From assembly GCF_024506435.1 (NCBI RefSeq), contig NZ_JANIET010000001.1:248001-312000 (forward strand): a stretch of DNA of 64,000 nt. Reading direction: 5' to 3'. A program made the position numbers and the translations under genes. Shown here one piece after another: positions 55,453 through 64,000 of the stretch. The notes beneath the pieces were generated by a model that did no database searches, was not told where the DNA came from, and saw only the letters and a program-made list of their open reading frames with translations. Position 1 is the first letter of the stretch. Every line of letters begins with the position of its first letter. This DNA is from Pantoea trifolii (GTDB lineage Bacteria; Pseudomonadota; Gammaproteobacteria; Enterobacterales; Enterobacteriaceae).

Positions 55453-57051
55453 ATGACAGACTCGGTTATCAGCAATACGCTAACCTTCAGCCAGCCCTTT
55501 ACCCACGCGGAAAAGCAGTTGCTTACCCCAGAAGCGATCGACTTTGTACACGCATTAGTAGTGCGTTTCGCACCAGAGCGCGAACGCCTGCTGAAGGCAC
55601 GCCAGCAACGCCAGAAGCGTTACGATCAAGGTAAGTTACCGGGATTTGATTCGGAAACCACTTCCATTCGTGAAAATGCGTGGCAGGTTCGTCCTATTCC
55701 GCAACTGTTACAAGATCGCCGCGTGGAGATCACCGGGCCGCCGGATCGCAAAATGGTGATCAACGCACTCAATGCGAACGTCAACGTCTTCATGGCCGAT
55801 TTTGAAGATTCATTGGCGCCAACCTGGCAGAAGCTGGTTGATGGACAATTAACCTTGCGCGATGCGGTCAATGGCACGCTGAACTTCACCAGTGAAACCG
55901 GCAAGATCTACCAGCTGCGCGCCAATCCGGCGCTGCTGATGTGTCGGGTGCGCGGTCTGCATCTGAATGAAAAGCATGTGGAGTGGCGCGATCGGTCTAT
56001 TCCCGGCGGATTGTTCGACTTTGCGCTCTACTTTTTCCACAACGTTGAAGCGCTGCTGGAAAAGGGCCACGCGCCATGGTTCTATCTGCCGAAAACCGAG
56101 CATGCCGCTGAAGTGGCGTGGTGGCGTGAGATCTTCCGCTTCAGTGAAGATCGCTTCGATCTGCCGCGCGGCACCATCAAAGCCACGGTGTTGATCGAAA
56201 CGCTGCCGGCGGTGTTCCAAATGGATGAGATCCTGTGGGAACTGCGCGATCACGTGGTGGGCTTGAACTGTGGCCGTTGGGATTACATCTTCAGCTACAT
56301 CAAAACGCTGGGCCAGCATCCCGATCGTATCCTGCCGGATCGCCAGCAAATCAGCATGGATCAACCGTTCCTTGATGCCTATTCACGCCTGCTGATCAGA
56401 ACCTGTCATCGCCGTGGTGCGCTGGCAATGGGCGGTATGTCGGCGCTGATTCCGAGCAAAGACGCGGAGCGCAATTTATGGGTGACGCAGAAGGTGCAGG
56501 AAGATAAAGCGCGCGAAGCGGGCAACGGTCACGACGGAACCTGGGTGGCGCATCCCGGCCTGGCAGATATCGCGATGGAGGAGTTTGACCGCCGATTGGG
56601 CGATCAACCGAATCAATTGCACATTACGCGTGAGCAGGATGCACCAATCACCGCCGAGCGTCTGCTGGCTCCGTGTCGCGGTAAGCGTACCGAAGCGGGC
56701 ATGCGCGCCAACATCCGCGTGGCGCTGCAATATCTGGAAGCCTGGATCAGCGGCAACGGCTGCGTACCGATTGACGGATTGATGGAAGATGCCGCCACCG
56801 CTGAAATCGCTCGTACCTCCATCTGGCAATGGATTCATCACAAACAAATTCTCAGCGATGGCCAGCCGGTCACGGTGGCGCTGTTTGAACGGCTGCTGGC
56901 GGAAGAGCTGGCTGCCTTGCAGCAAACCGTTGGCGCAGAACGTTTTCAAAATGGACGCTTCGACGATGCCGCCGCGCTGATGGCGCAAATCACCACCGAT
57001 GACGAACTGGTTTCCTTCCTCACTCTGCCGGGCTACCGCCTGCTGCCTTGA
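55453..57051 (+). CDS. aceB: Malate synthase A
   Basis: Condenses glyoxylate and acetyl-CoA to malate, second step of the glyoxylate shunt. 532 aa (E. coli 533). Blocks: [42 protein letters not shown] and [25 protein letters not shown] lies upstream of the ATG. First gene of aceBAK. Confidence 0.97.
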   Translation: MTDSVISNTLTFSQPFTHAEKQLLTPEAIDFVHALVVRFAPERERLLKARQQRQKRYDQGKLPGFDSETTSIRENAWQVRPIPQLLQDRRVEITGPPDRKMVINALNANVNVFMADFEDSLAPTWQKLVDGQLTLRDAVNGTLNFTSETGKIYQLRANPALLMCRVRGLHLNEKHVEWRDRSIPGGLFDFALYFFHNVEALLEKGHAPWFYLPKTEHAAEVAWWREIFRFSEDRFDLPRGTIKATVLIETLPAVFQMDEILWELRDHVVGLNCGRWDYIFSYIKTLGQHPDRILPDRQQISMDQPFLDAYSRLLIRTCHRRGALAMGGMSALIPSKDAERNLWVTQKVQEDKAREAGNGHDGTWVAHPGLADIAMEEFDRRLGDQPNQLHITREQDAPITAERLLAPCRGKRTEAGMRANIRVALQYLEAWISGNGCVPIDGLMEDAATAEIARTSIWQWIHHKQILSDGQPVTVALFERLLAEELAALQQTVGAERFQNGRFDDAAALMAQITTDDELVSFLTLPGYRLLP

Positions 57052-57067
57052 ACCTGGAGATATGACG

Positions 57068-58369
57068 ATGAATCGTACGCAACAGATCAAACAACTGGAA
57101 TCGAGCTGGAATGATGCGCGCTGGCAGGGAATCACTCGTCCGTACAGTGCGGAGGATGTGGTCAACTTGCGCGGTTCGGTCAATCCCGCCTGTACGCTGG
57201 CGGAGCGCGGTGCCACTAAACTCTGGTCGCTGCTGAATGGCGAATCGAGCAAAGGCTACATCAACAGCCTTGGCGCATTGACCGGCGGACAAGCGGTGCA
57301 GCAGGCGAAAGCCGGTATAGAAGCGATTTACCTTTCCGGCTGGCAAGTGGCGGCGGATGCCAACCTGGCCGGGCAGATGTATCCCGACCAATCGCTGTAT
57401 CCGGTGAATTCAGTGCCGAATGTGGTAGAGCGGATTAACCAGAGCTTCCAGCGTGCCGATCAGATTCAGTGGGCCAGCGGCGTATCGCCAGAAGACAATG
57501 ATTTTATTGATTACTTCCTGCCAATTGTCGCCGATGCGGAAGCGGGCTTTGGCGGCGTACTCAATGCGTTCGAGCTGATGAAATCGATGATTCAGGCCGG
57601 TGCGGGCGCGGTGCATTTTGAAGACCAACTGGCGGCGGTGAAGAAGTGCGGCCACATGGGCGGCAAGGTCTTAGTCCCGACGCAGGAAGCGATTCAGAAA
57701 CTGGTGGCGGCGCGTCTGGCCGCAGACGTAATGAACGTCCCGACGGTATTGCTAGCGCGCACCGATGCGGATGCCGCCGATCTGATCACCTCAGACTGCG
57801 ACCCGCGCGACGCGGCGTTTATCACCGGCGAGCGTACTTCGGAAGGCTTCTTCCGCACCCATGCCGGGATTGAACAGGCAATCAGCCGCGGGCTGGCGTA
57901 TGCGCCTTATGCCGATGTGTTGTGGTGCGAAACCTCAACGCCGGATCTGGAGATGGCGCAGCGTTTTGCCGACGCGATTCACGCGCAGTATCCCGGCAAA
58001 CTGCTGGCCTACAACTGTTCGCCATCATTCAACTGGAAGAAGAACCTCGACGATCGCACCATCGCGCGTTTCCAGCAGGCGTTGAGCGAAATGGGCTATC
58101 GCTTCCAGTTCATTACGCTGGCCGGAATTCACAGCATGTGGTTCAACATGTTCGACCTGGCGCACGCTTATGCGCAGGGCGAAGGCATGCGTCATTACGT
58201 GGAAAAAGTGCAGCAGCCAGAGTTTGCGGCGCGCGATAAGGGCTACACCTTCTCGTCGCATCAGCAGGAAGTCGGCACCGGCTATTTTGATCGCGTCACC
58301 AATATCATTCAGGGCGGACAATCCTCAGTGACCGCGTTGACCGGTTCCACCGAAGCCGCGCAATTCTAA
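57068..58369 (+). CDS. aceA: Isocitrate lyase
   Basis: Cleaves isocitrate to glyoxylate and succinate, the entry to the glyoxylate shunt. 433 aa (E. coli 434). The catalytic KKCGHMGGK has Cys194 (E. coli Cys195); substrate region [11 protein letters not shown] and the C-terminal GSTEAAQF are present. The ATG at 57068 has GGAG 8 nt upstream; an ATG at 57062 is only 2 nt from that site. It begins 16 nt after aceB. Confidence 0.97.
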   Translation: MNRTQQIKQLESSWNDARWQGITRPYSAEDVVNLRGSVNPACTLAERGATKLWSLLNGESSKGYINSLGALTGGQAVQQAKAGIEAIYLSGWQVAADANLAGQMYPDQSLYPVNSVPNVVERINQSFQRADQIQWASGVSPEDNDFIDYFLPIVADAEAGFGGVLNAFELMKSMIQAGAGAVHFEDQLAAVKKCGHMGGKVLVPTQEAIQKLVAARLAADVMNVPTVLLARTDADAADLITSDCDPRDAAFITGERTSEGFFRTHAGIEQAISRGLAYAPYADVLWCETSTPDLEMAQRFADAIHAQYPGKLLAYNCSPSFNWKKNLDDRTIARFQQALSEMGYRFQFITLAGIHSMWFNMFDLAHAYAQGEGMRHYVEKVQQPEFAARDKGYTFSSHQQEVGTGYFDRVTNIIQGGQSSVTALTGSTEAAQF

Positions 58370-58375
58370 AGCCGT

Positions 58376-58400
58376 CGTAGGGTCGCCATTCATGGCGACC
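58376..58400. repeat. REP-like palindrome between aceA and aceK
   Basis: CGTAG followed by GGTCGCCA-TTCA-TGGCGACC, a perfect 8-bp stem. E. coli also has REP-type hairpins at this junction. Such a stem at the 3' end of aceA mRNA would help explain why aceK is expressed far below aceA. The GTAGGGTCGCCATTCATGGC form looks like a dispersed intergenic repeat; only this copy is in the window. Confidence 0.65.
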
Positions 58401-58420
58401 ATTTCCCCGGAGCGTTGCCG

Positions 58421-60154
58421 ATGACACCGAGAGAATCGCTGATCGCCCACACCATCCTGCAAGGTTTTGACGCGCAGTATGGCCGCTTTCTGGATATCAC
58501 CGCCGGCGCACAACAGCGCTTCGAGCAGGCTGACTGGCACGCGGTGCAGCAGGCCATGAAAGCGCGTATCCACCTTTACGATCACCACGTTGGCCTCGTC
58601 ACCAACCAGCTGCGCATTCTCAATGACACGTCGGATTGGGACGACGCGTTCTGGCTGCGGGTGAAAAGCCATTATGAAACCTTGCTGCCCGGCTATCCGC
58701 GCCATGAAATCGCCGAAAGCTTCTTCAACTCGGTCTATTGTCGGTTGCAGGGCCACAGTCATCTGTCGCCCGAACGCCTGTTTATCTTGCCGTCACAGCC
58801 GTATGCGCCTGCGCCGGTTGCCCAGCGCCCGTTGTCGCGTCTTTATCGCCCGCAACACAATTGGCAGGAAACATTGCGTCAGGTGCTGAATGACATTCCG
58901 CTGCGCTTAACGTGGCAGGATCAAACGCGCGATATCGGCTGGATTGTGCGCCATCTGCACGAGCAGTTTGGTGCCGCGCAACTGGCGACGGCAACGCTGG
59001 ATGTCGCCAGCGAGCTGTTTTACCGCAACAAAACCGCATGGATCGTGGCGCGCCTGCAGCTGAGCGATGGCATGGTGCCCTGTTTGCTGCCGATTCAGCG
59101 CGATGATGCAGGACGATTGTGGATCGACACCTGTCTCACCGATAGCGATGATGCCAGCATTGTGTTTGGCTTCGCCCGCGCCTATTTCATGGTCTACGCG
59201 CCGGTGCCGGCCGCGCTGGTGGCGTGGCTGCAACCGATTCTGCCGGGAAAAACCGTGGCTGAACGCTACATGGCGATTGGCTGTCAGAAGCACGGTAAAA
59301 CCGAATGCTACCGTGAATACCTGCACTATCTGGCGCACAGTCAGGAAGATTTCACCGTCGCACCCGGCATTCGCGGCATGGTAATGATGGTGTTCACGCT
59401 GCCGGGTTTTGATCGGGTATTTAAGGTGATCAAAGACCGCTTCGCCCCGCAAAAAGAGGTCACCGATGCGCAGGTGCGCGACTGCTATCGCATGGTCAAA
59501 GAGCACGATCGCGTGGGCCGCATGGCGGATACGCAGGAGTTTGAGCACTTTGCGTTACCGCGCGCGCGTATTCCGGCTGAACTGATGGCGGAGTTTGAGC
59601 GCGATATCCCGGAAAAAATCGAGGTGCGCGACGACGTGGTGATCATCCGCCATTTGTGGCTGGAACGTCGCATGGAGCCGCTCAATCTGTGGCTGGCCCA
59701 GGCTTCGCCGGAACAGCGCCAGCACGCGATTGGCGAATACGGTGATGCGATTCGTCAGCTGGCGGCGGCGAACATTTTCCCCGGCGACATGCTGTACAAA
59801 AACTTTGGCATGACGCGTCACGGCCGCGTGGTGTTTTACGATTACGACGAAATCCGCCCGATGACCGAGCTGGTGTTCCGCGATGTACCGCAGGCGCGCT
59901 ATGAGGAAGATGAGCTGCAGGCCGAGCCGTGGTACAGCGTCGGGCCGGATGATGTGTTCCCGGAAACTTTCCGCTATGCGCTGTGCAGCGAACCGTCGAC
60001 CGGCAAACTGCTGCAGGCGCTGCATCCGCAACTGTTTGATCCCAACTGGTGGCGCGCGCTGCAAACGCGCATCCGCGAAGGGCATATTGAAGAGGTGATT
60101 GCGTGGCGCGCCAGCCAGCGTTTCAGCGCGCGCTATGCTTCGGTGGCCGCTTAG
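58421..60154 (+). CDS. aceK: Isocitrate dehydrogenase kinase/phosphatase
   Basis: Phosphorylates and inactivates isocitrate dehydrogenase, and reverses this, to divert isocitrate into the glyoxylate shunt. 577 aa (E. coli 578). Nucleotide-binding segment [17 protein letters not shown] and the catalytic region [18 protein letters not shown] and VVFYDYDEI are present. The ATG at 58421 has CGGAG 8 nt upstream; a TTG two codons earlier is unlikely. Convergent with iclR, stops overlapping. Confidence 0.96.
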   Translation: MTPRESLIAHTILQGFDAQYGRFLDITAGAQQRFEQADWHAVQQAMKARIHLYDHHVGLVTNQLRILNDTSDWDDAFWLRVKSHYETLLPGYPRHEIAESFFNSVYCRLQGHSHLSPERLFILPSQPYAPAPVAQRPLSRLYRPQHNWQETLRQVLNDIPLRLTWQDQTRDIGWIVRHLHEQFGAAQLATATLDVASELFYRNKTAWIVARLQLSDGMVPCLLPIQRDDAGRLWIDTCLTDSDDASIVFGFARAYFMVYAPVPAALVAWLQPILPGKTVAERYMAIGCQKHGKTECYREYLHYLAHSQEDFTVAPGIRGMVMMVFTLPGFDRVFKVIKDRFAPQKEVTDAQVRDCYRMVKEHDRVGRMADTQEFEHFALPRARIPAELMAEFERDIPEKIEVRDDVVIIRHLWLERRMEPLNLWLAQASPEQRQHAIGEYGDAIRQLAAANIFPGDMLYKNFGMTRHGRVVFYDYDEIRPMTELVFRDVPQARYEEDELQAEPWYSVGPDDVFPETFRYALCSEPSTGKLLQALHPQLFDPNWWRALQTRIREGHIEEVIAWRASQRFSARYASVAA

Positions 60155-60160
60155 CGGCCA
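60144..60160. other. Palindrome over the aceK/iclR convergent stops
   Basis: TGGCCGC-TTA-GCGGCCA, a perfect 7-bp stem whose loop holds both stop codons. No U-tract on either strand, so at most a pause or mRNA 3'-end structure. It is the only candidate end signal between the two genes. Confidence 0.55.
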
Positions 60161-60984
60161 GAGTAGGTTTGGGTCACCTGTTTGGCGGCGCGGATCACCA
60201 GCGCACCGAGCTCCGTGATGCGGTCGTCAGTCATGCGCGCAATCGGGCCGGAGATCGAGATGGCGGCGAAGGGTTCGCCATGTTCGTCATAAATCGGCGC
60301 CGCAACGCAGCGCAGACCCAACGCGTGCTCTTCATCATCGTGTGAAAAGCCCATCTTACGAATCAGCGCCAGATTTTCCTTCAGGCTGTGCGGCGACATC
60401 AGCGTTTTTGGCGTGTAGTGGTGCAATCCTTTTTGATGCAGCAGCGCGGTAACTTGCTCATCGCTGAGATGCGCCAGAAACGCTTTACCGGCGCCGGATG
60501 CATGCATCGGCAGCTTGCCACCAATCGGCGCGGACATGCGCATCAGCTGCGTACACTGCACCTGATCGATAATCACCGCCTGATAATCGCTGAGATCCAG
60601 CACCGCCAGATTCACCGTCTCACCGGCATCTTCCATCAGCTTGCGCAGCAGCGGATGGACAATCGCCAGCAGATTACGGCTCTGCAGGAAGCTGCTGCCC
60701 ACCACAAAGGCGTGCGAACCAATAGTCCACAAACCTAAATCGCCCACCTGATGCACAAAACCTTGCTGCTGCATGGTGGAGAGCAGGCGATGAGTGGTGG
60801 AGTTGGGTAAACCGGCCTGTTGCGCCAGTTCGGTCAGCGCCACGCTGCCGTGGGATTCGGCAATCAGCTCCAGCAGGCGCAGGCCGCGCGTCAGAGATTG
60901 TACTTGCCCGCCGACAGGCGCGCTGGTGGGTGTCGTTGTAGCACGGGGTTTCTTGCCGCGTTTCGCGGGCACGGGGGTTGCCAT
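60151..60984 (-). CDS. iclR: Acetate operon repressor IclR
   Basis: Represses aceBAK and its own gene; glyoxylate and pyruvate modulate binding. 277 aa (E. coli 274 for the matching start). N-terminal basic arm (PAKRGKKPR), winged helix-turn-helix at about residues 42-64 ([20 protein letters not shown]), C-terminal IclR ligand domain with [17 protein letters not shown] and [19 protein letters not shown]. The ATG at 60984 has GGAG 5 nt upstream; a longer in-frame start at 61005 is less likely. Divergent from metH. Confidence 0.96.
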   Translation of the reverse strand: MATPVPAKRGKKPRATTTPTSAPVGGQVQSLTRGLRLLELIAESHGSVALTELAQQAGLPNSTTHRLLSTMQQQGFVHQVGDLGLWTIGSHAFVVGSSFLQSRNLLAIVHPLLRKLMEDAGETVNLAVLDLSDYQAVIIDQVQCTQLMRMSAPIGGKLPMHASGAGKAFLAHLSDEQVTALLHQKGLHHYTPKTLMSPHSLKENLALIRKMGFSHDDEEHALGLRCVAAPIYDEHGEPFAAISISGPIARMTDDRITELGALVIRAAKQVTQTYSGR

Positions 60985-61181
60985 AACGTCTCCAATTCGC
61001 ATCAATGCTGGAAACCATTTTCGTTTTTAACTGCATTAATGCAAACGCTGACTTTCTGGTCAGACCTGTAATGCCTGATAGCTGAAAATGTCTCATCTGA
61101 GCTGACTTTTGATCACCTGCAAGTTGTGCCAGTATGTCTGGCTGGCATATTTGCCAACGCAATGACGTGGACGGGGCGAGA
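60985..61181. other. iclR-metH divergent intergenic region
   Basis: 197 bp without coding content. TGAAAATGTCTCA (61083-61095) is one mismatch from the MetR consensus TGAA-N5-TTCA, and TTGATC with 17-nt spacing to GTATGT (61109-61137) is a weak candidate metH promoter. Both are tentative. Confidence 0.4.
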
Positions 61182-64000
61182 GTGAGCAACAAAACAGAAA
61201 TGCTGCAGCAGCAGCTGGCACAACGCATTATGATTCTGGACGGTGGCATGGGCACCATGATCCAGAGTTATAAACTGAGTGAGCAGGATTTCCGTGGCAG
61301 CCGCTTTGCCGACTGGCCATCTGATTTGAAGGGCAACAACGATCTGTTGGTGCTGACCAAACCGGATGTCATCCGCGAAATCCACGATGCCTACCTCGCC
61401 GCCGGCGCGGATATTCTGGAAACCAACACCTTCAACGCCACCACCATTGCGATGGCCGATTATGCGATGGAAGCGCTGTCGGCGGAGATCAACTTCGAAG
61501 CCGCCAAGCTGGCGCGCGCCAGCGCCGATGAATGGACGGCGAAAACGCCGCATCGTCCGCGCTATGTGGCGGGCGTATTGGGCCCGACTAACCGCACCTG
61601 TTCGATCTCGCCGGACGTCAACGATCCCGCTTATCGAAACGTAACCTTTAATCAGCTGGTGGAAGCCTACCGTGAATCCACACAGGCGCTGATTGCTGGT
61701 GGTTCCGACCTCATCATGATCGAAACGGTGTTCGATACCCTGAACGCCAAAGCGGCGATCTACGCGGTGCAGGCCGAGATGGAAGCGATGGGCGTGAAGC
61801 TGCCGCTGATGATCTCCGGCACCATCACCGATGCGTCCGGTCGTACGCTTTCCGGCCAAACCACTGAAGGCTTCTATAACTCGCTGCGTCACGCCGAACC
61901 GCTGTCGTTCGGCCTCAACTGTGCGCTGGGCCCGGATGAACTGCGCCAGTATGTGGCGGAGCTGTCGCGTATTGCTGAAGGCTACGTCACCGCGCACCCG
62001 AACGCCGGCTTGCCCAACGCCTTTGGTGAATACGATCTCGATGCGGCGATTATGGCCGAGCAAATTGGCGAATGGGCGCGCGCCGGTTTCCTCAATATTA
62101 TCGGCGGCTGCTGCGGCACCACGCCAGAACACATCGCGGCGATGGCGGCAGCGGTAGACGGCGTTGCGCCGCGCCAGTTGCCAAAGATTCCGGTTGCCTG
62201 CCGCTTAGCCGGGCTTGAACCGCTGAATATTCAGGCTGATTCGCTGTTCGTCAACGTCGGCGAACGTACCAACGTAACCGGCTCAGCCAAGTTCAAGCGC
62301 CTGATTAAAGAAGAGAAATACAACGAAGCGCTGGATGTGGCGCGCCAGCAGGTGGAGAGCGGCGCGCAAATCATCGATATCAACATGGATGAAGGCATGC
62401 TGGATGCCGAAGCGGCGATGGTGCGCTTCCTCAATCTGATCGCGGGCGAACCCGATATCGCACGCGTGCCGATCATGATCGACTCCTCGAAATGGGAAGT
62501 GATCGAGAAAGGCCTGCAGTGCATTCAGGGCAAAGGCATCGTCAACTCCATCTCGATGAAAGAGGGCGTTGAACCCTTCATCGAGCACGCGCGCAAAGTA
62601 CGTCGTTATGGCGCCGCGATGGTGGTGATGGCGTTTGATGAAGTGGGCCAGGCGGATACGCGTGCACGCAAAATCGAGATCTGTCGTCGCGCCTACAAGA
62701 TCCTGACCGAAGAGGTCGGTTTCCCGCCTGAAGACATCATTTTCGATCCGAATATTTTTGCCGTGGCGACCGGCATTGAAGAACACAATAACTACGCGAT
62801 GGATTTCATCGGCGCTTGTGAAGACATCAAGCGCGAACTGCCGCACGCGATGATCTCCGGCGGCGTCTCCAACGTGTCGTTCTCGTTCCGTGGTAACGAA
62901 CCGGTGCGCGAAGCCATTCACGCGGTGTTCCTCTATTACGCCATTCGCAACGGCATGGACATGGGCATCGTCAACGCCGGTCAGCTGGCGATTTATGACG
63001 ATCTGCCTGCCAAGTTGCGCGACGCGGTGGAAGACGTGGTGCTGAACCGCCGTGACGACGGCACCGAGCGCTTGTTGGAGCTGGCGGAGAAGTATCGCGG
63101 CAGCAAAAGCGATGGCGAGCAGGAGAAACAGCAAGCCGAATGGCGCAGCTGGGACGTGGTTAAGCGTCTGGAATATTCGCTGGTTAAAGGCATCACCGAA
63201 TTCATTGAGCTGGATACTGAAGAGGCGCGTCAGGGCTATGAACGTCCGATTCAGGTAATCGAAGGGCCGCTGATGTCCGGCATGAACGTGGTCGGCGATC
63301 TGTTCGGCGAGGGCAAAATGTTCCTGCCGCAGGTAGTGAAATCGGCGCGCGTAATGAAGCAAGCGGTGGCGTATCTCGAACCCTATATCGAGGCGAGTAA
63401 AGAAGCCGGACGCAGCAACGGCAAGATCGTGCTGGCGACGGTAAAAGGCGACGTGCATGACATCGGCAAAAACATCGTCGGTGTGGTGCTGCAATGTAAC
63501 AACTACGAAATTATCGATCTCGGCGTCATGGTGCCGAGCGACAAAATCCTCAAAACCGCGATCGCTGAGAACGCCGATATTATCGGGCTTTCCGGCCTGA
63601 TCACGCCGTCGCTGGATGAAATGGTCAACGTGGCGAAAGAGATGGAGCGTCAGGGTTTCACCATCCCGCTGTTGATTGGTGGCGCGACCACCTCTAAAGC
63701 GCATACCGCCGTGAAGATCGAACAGAACTACAGCGGTCCAACTGTCTACGTGCAGAACGCCTCGCGCACCGTCGGCGTGGTGTCATCGCTGCTCTCCGAG
63801 ACGCTGAAAGAGGATTTCGTGGCGCGCACGCGCAAAGAGTACGACACGGTGCGTATTCAGCACGGGCGTAAAAAACCGCGCACCCCGCCGGTGAGCCTGC
63901 AAACTGCGCGCGAGAATGATTACGCCATCGACTGGGAAAGCTATACGCCGCCGGTGGCGCATCGTCTCGGCGTGAGCCCGGTCGCAGCCAGCATTGAAAC
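61182..64000 (+). CDS. metH: Cobalamin-dependent methionine synthase MetH, 5' part
   Basis: Methylates homocysteine using methyl-cobalamin and methyltetrahydrofolate. The window holds 939 codons; the full E. coli protein is 1227 aa, so the end of the cobalamin-binding region and the activation domain lie beyond. The start is GTG (61182) with GGGGC upstream, and residue numbers then match E. coli: zinc ligands Cys310-Cys311 (GGCCGTT) and cobalamin-ligating His759 (GDVHDIGKN). The folate domain ([18 protein letters not shown]) lies between. A TTAA-free open frame continues to the last base. Confidence 0.97.
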   Translation, partial: MSNKTEMLQQQLAQRIMILDGGMGTMIQSYKLSEQDFRGSRFADWPSDLKGNNDLLVLTKPDVIREIHDAYLAAGADILETNTFNATTIAMADYAMEALSAEINFEAAKLARASADEWTAKTPHRPRYVAGVLGPTNRTCSISPDVNDPAYRNVTFNQLVEAYRESTQALIAGGSDLIMIETVFDTLNAKAAIYAVQAEMEAMGVKLPLMISGTITDASGRTLSGQTTEGFYNSLRHAEPLSFGLNCALGPDELRQYVAELSRIAEGYVTAHPNAGLPNAFGEYDLDAAIMAEQIGEWARAGFLNIIGGCCGTTPEHIAAMAAAVDGVAPRQLPKIPVACRLAGLEPLNIQADSLFVNVGERTNVTGSAKFKRLIKEEKYNEALDVARQQVESGAQIIDINMDEGMLDAEAAMVRFLNLIAGEPDIARVPIMIDSSKWEVIEKGLQCIQGKGIVNSISMKEGVEPFIEHARKVRRYGAAMVVMAFDEVGQADTRARKIEICRRAYKILTEEVGFPPEDIIFDPNIFAVATGIEEHNNYAMDFIGACEDIKRELPHAMISGGVSNVSFSFRGNEPVREAIHAVFLYYAIRNGMDMGIVNAGQLAIYDDLPAKLRDAVEDVVLNRRDDGTERLLELAEKYRGSKSDGEQEKQQAEWRSWDVVKRLEYSLVKGITEFIELDTEEARQGYERPIQVIEGPLMSGMNVVGDLFGEGKMFLPQVVKSARVMKQAVAYLEPYIEASKEAGRSNGKIVLATVKGDVHDIGKNIVGVVLQCNNYEIIDLGVMVPSDKILKTAIAENADIIGLSGLITPSLDEMVNVAKEMERQGFTIPLLIGGATTSKAHTAVKIEQNYSGPTVYVQNASRTVGVVSSLLSETLKEDFVARTRKEYDTVRIQHGRKKPRTPPVSLQTARENDYAIDWESYTPPVAHRLGVSPVAASIE

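Noticed and set aside
62283..63704. 473-codon open frame on the minus strand opposite metH
   Set aside because: Mirror of metH codon bias; no recognisable motif or ribosome-binding site, while metH is continuous and matches residue by residue.

Overview
The window comes from the chromosome of a gammaproteobacterium of the order Enterobacterales, most likely the family Erwiniaceae (Pantoea/Erwinia). Gene content, gene order and protein lengths match the Escherichia coli regions around rfaH-fre-fadBA-trkH-hemG, murB-birA-coaA-tufB-rpoBC and thiC-hemE-hupA-purHD-aceBAK-metH almost gene for gene. The 16S variable regions look like Pantoea/Erwinia. So does the presence of thiC-thiE without thiFSGH. 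This is core housekeeping DNA: I found no prophage, insertion sequence, CRISPR array, toxin-antitoxin pair or defence island, and no undescribed system.

Layout. 1-11467: end of tatD, then rfaH (transcription antiterminator), pepE, ubiD-fre, convergent fadBA (fatty-acid beta-oxidation, with a FadR operator), pepQ-yigZ-trkH-hemG. 11523-16969: first rRNA operon (P1/P2, 16S, tRNA-Glu, 23S, 5S, terminator). 17073-20839: murB-birA, convergent coaA, and a GNAT acetyltransferase gene. 21125-35409: the translation and transcription block (four tRNAs, tufB, secE-nusG, rplKA, rplJL, rpoBC) with its known style of autogenous leaders and attenuator. 35423-40351: a DUF1127 small protein, a MocR-type regulator, thiCE under a TPP riboswitch, a 138-bp palindromic element. 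40385-48312: rsd, nudC, hemE, nfi, yjaG, hupA, yjaH and convergent purHD (PurR box, possible attenuator). 48584-54035: second rRNA operon. 54257-64000: metA, aceBAK (glyoxylate shunt, IclR site), iclR and the first two thirds of metH.

How genes work together. The fad and ace operons form one acetyl-CoA circuit: FadBA makes acetyl-CoA, AceB/AceA run the glyoxylate shunt, AceK controls isocitrate flux and IclR represses the operon. MetA and MetH are the first and last steps of methionine synthesis. The window concentrates the expression machinery: two rRNA operons, EF-Tu, four ribosomal proteins, RNA polymerase beta and beta', NusG, RfaH, Rsd and HU.

The points most worth a second look are structural. 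The first rRNA operon joins what are two distant rrn neighbourhoods in E. coli. The two rRNA operons differ by compensated changes in 16S and by the D-arm of tRNA-Glu. The thiamine operon stops after thiE. A 138-bp imperfect palindrome sits upstream of the thiC riboswitch. The purH leader can form a terminator and shares an 18-mer with the purH coding sequence. All identifications rest on reading the sequence and on remembered family sequences; no database search was run.
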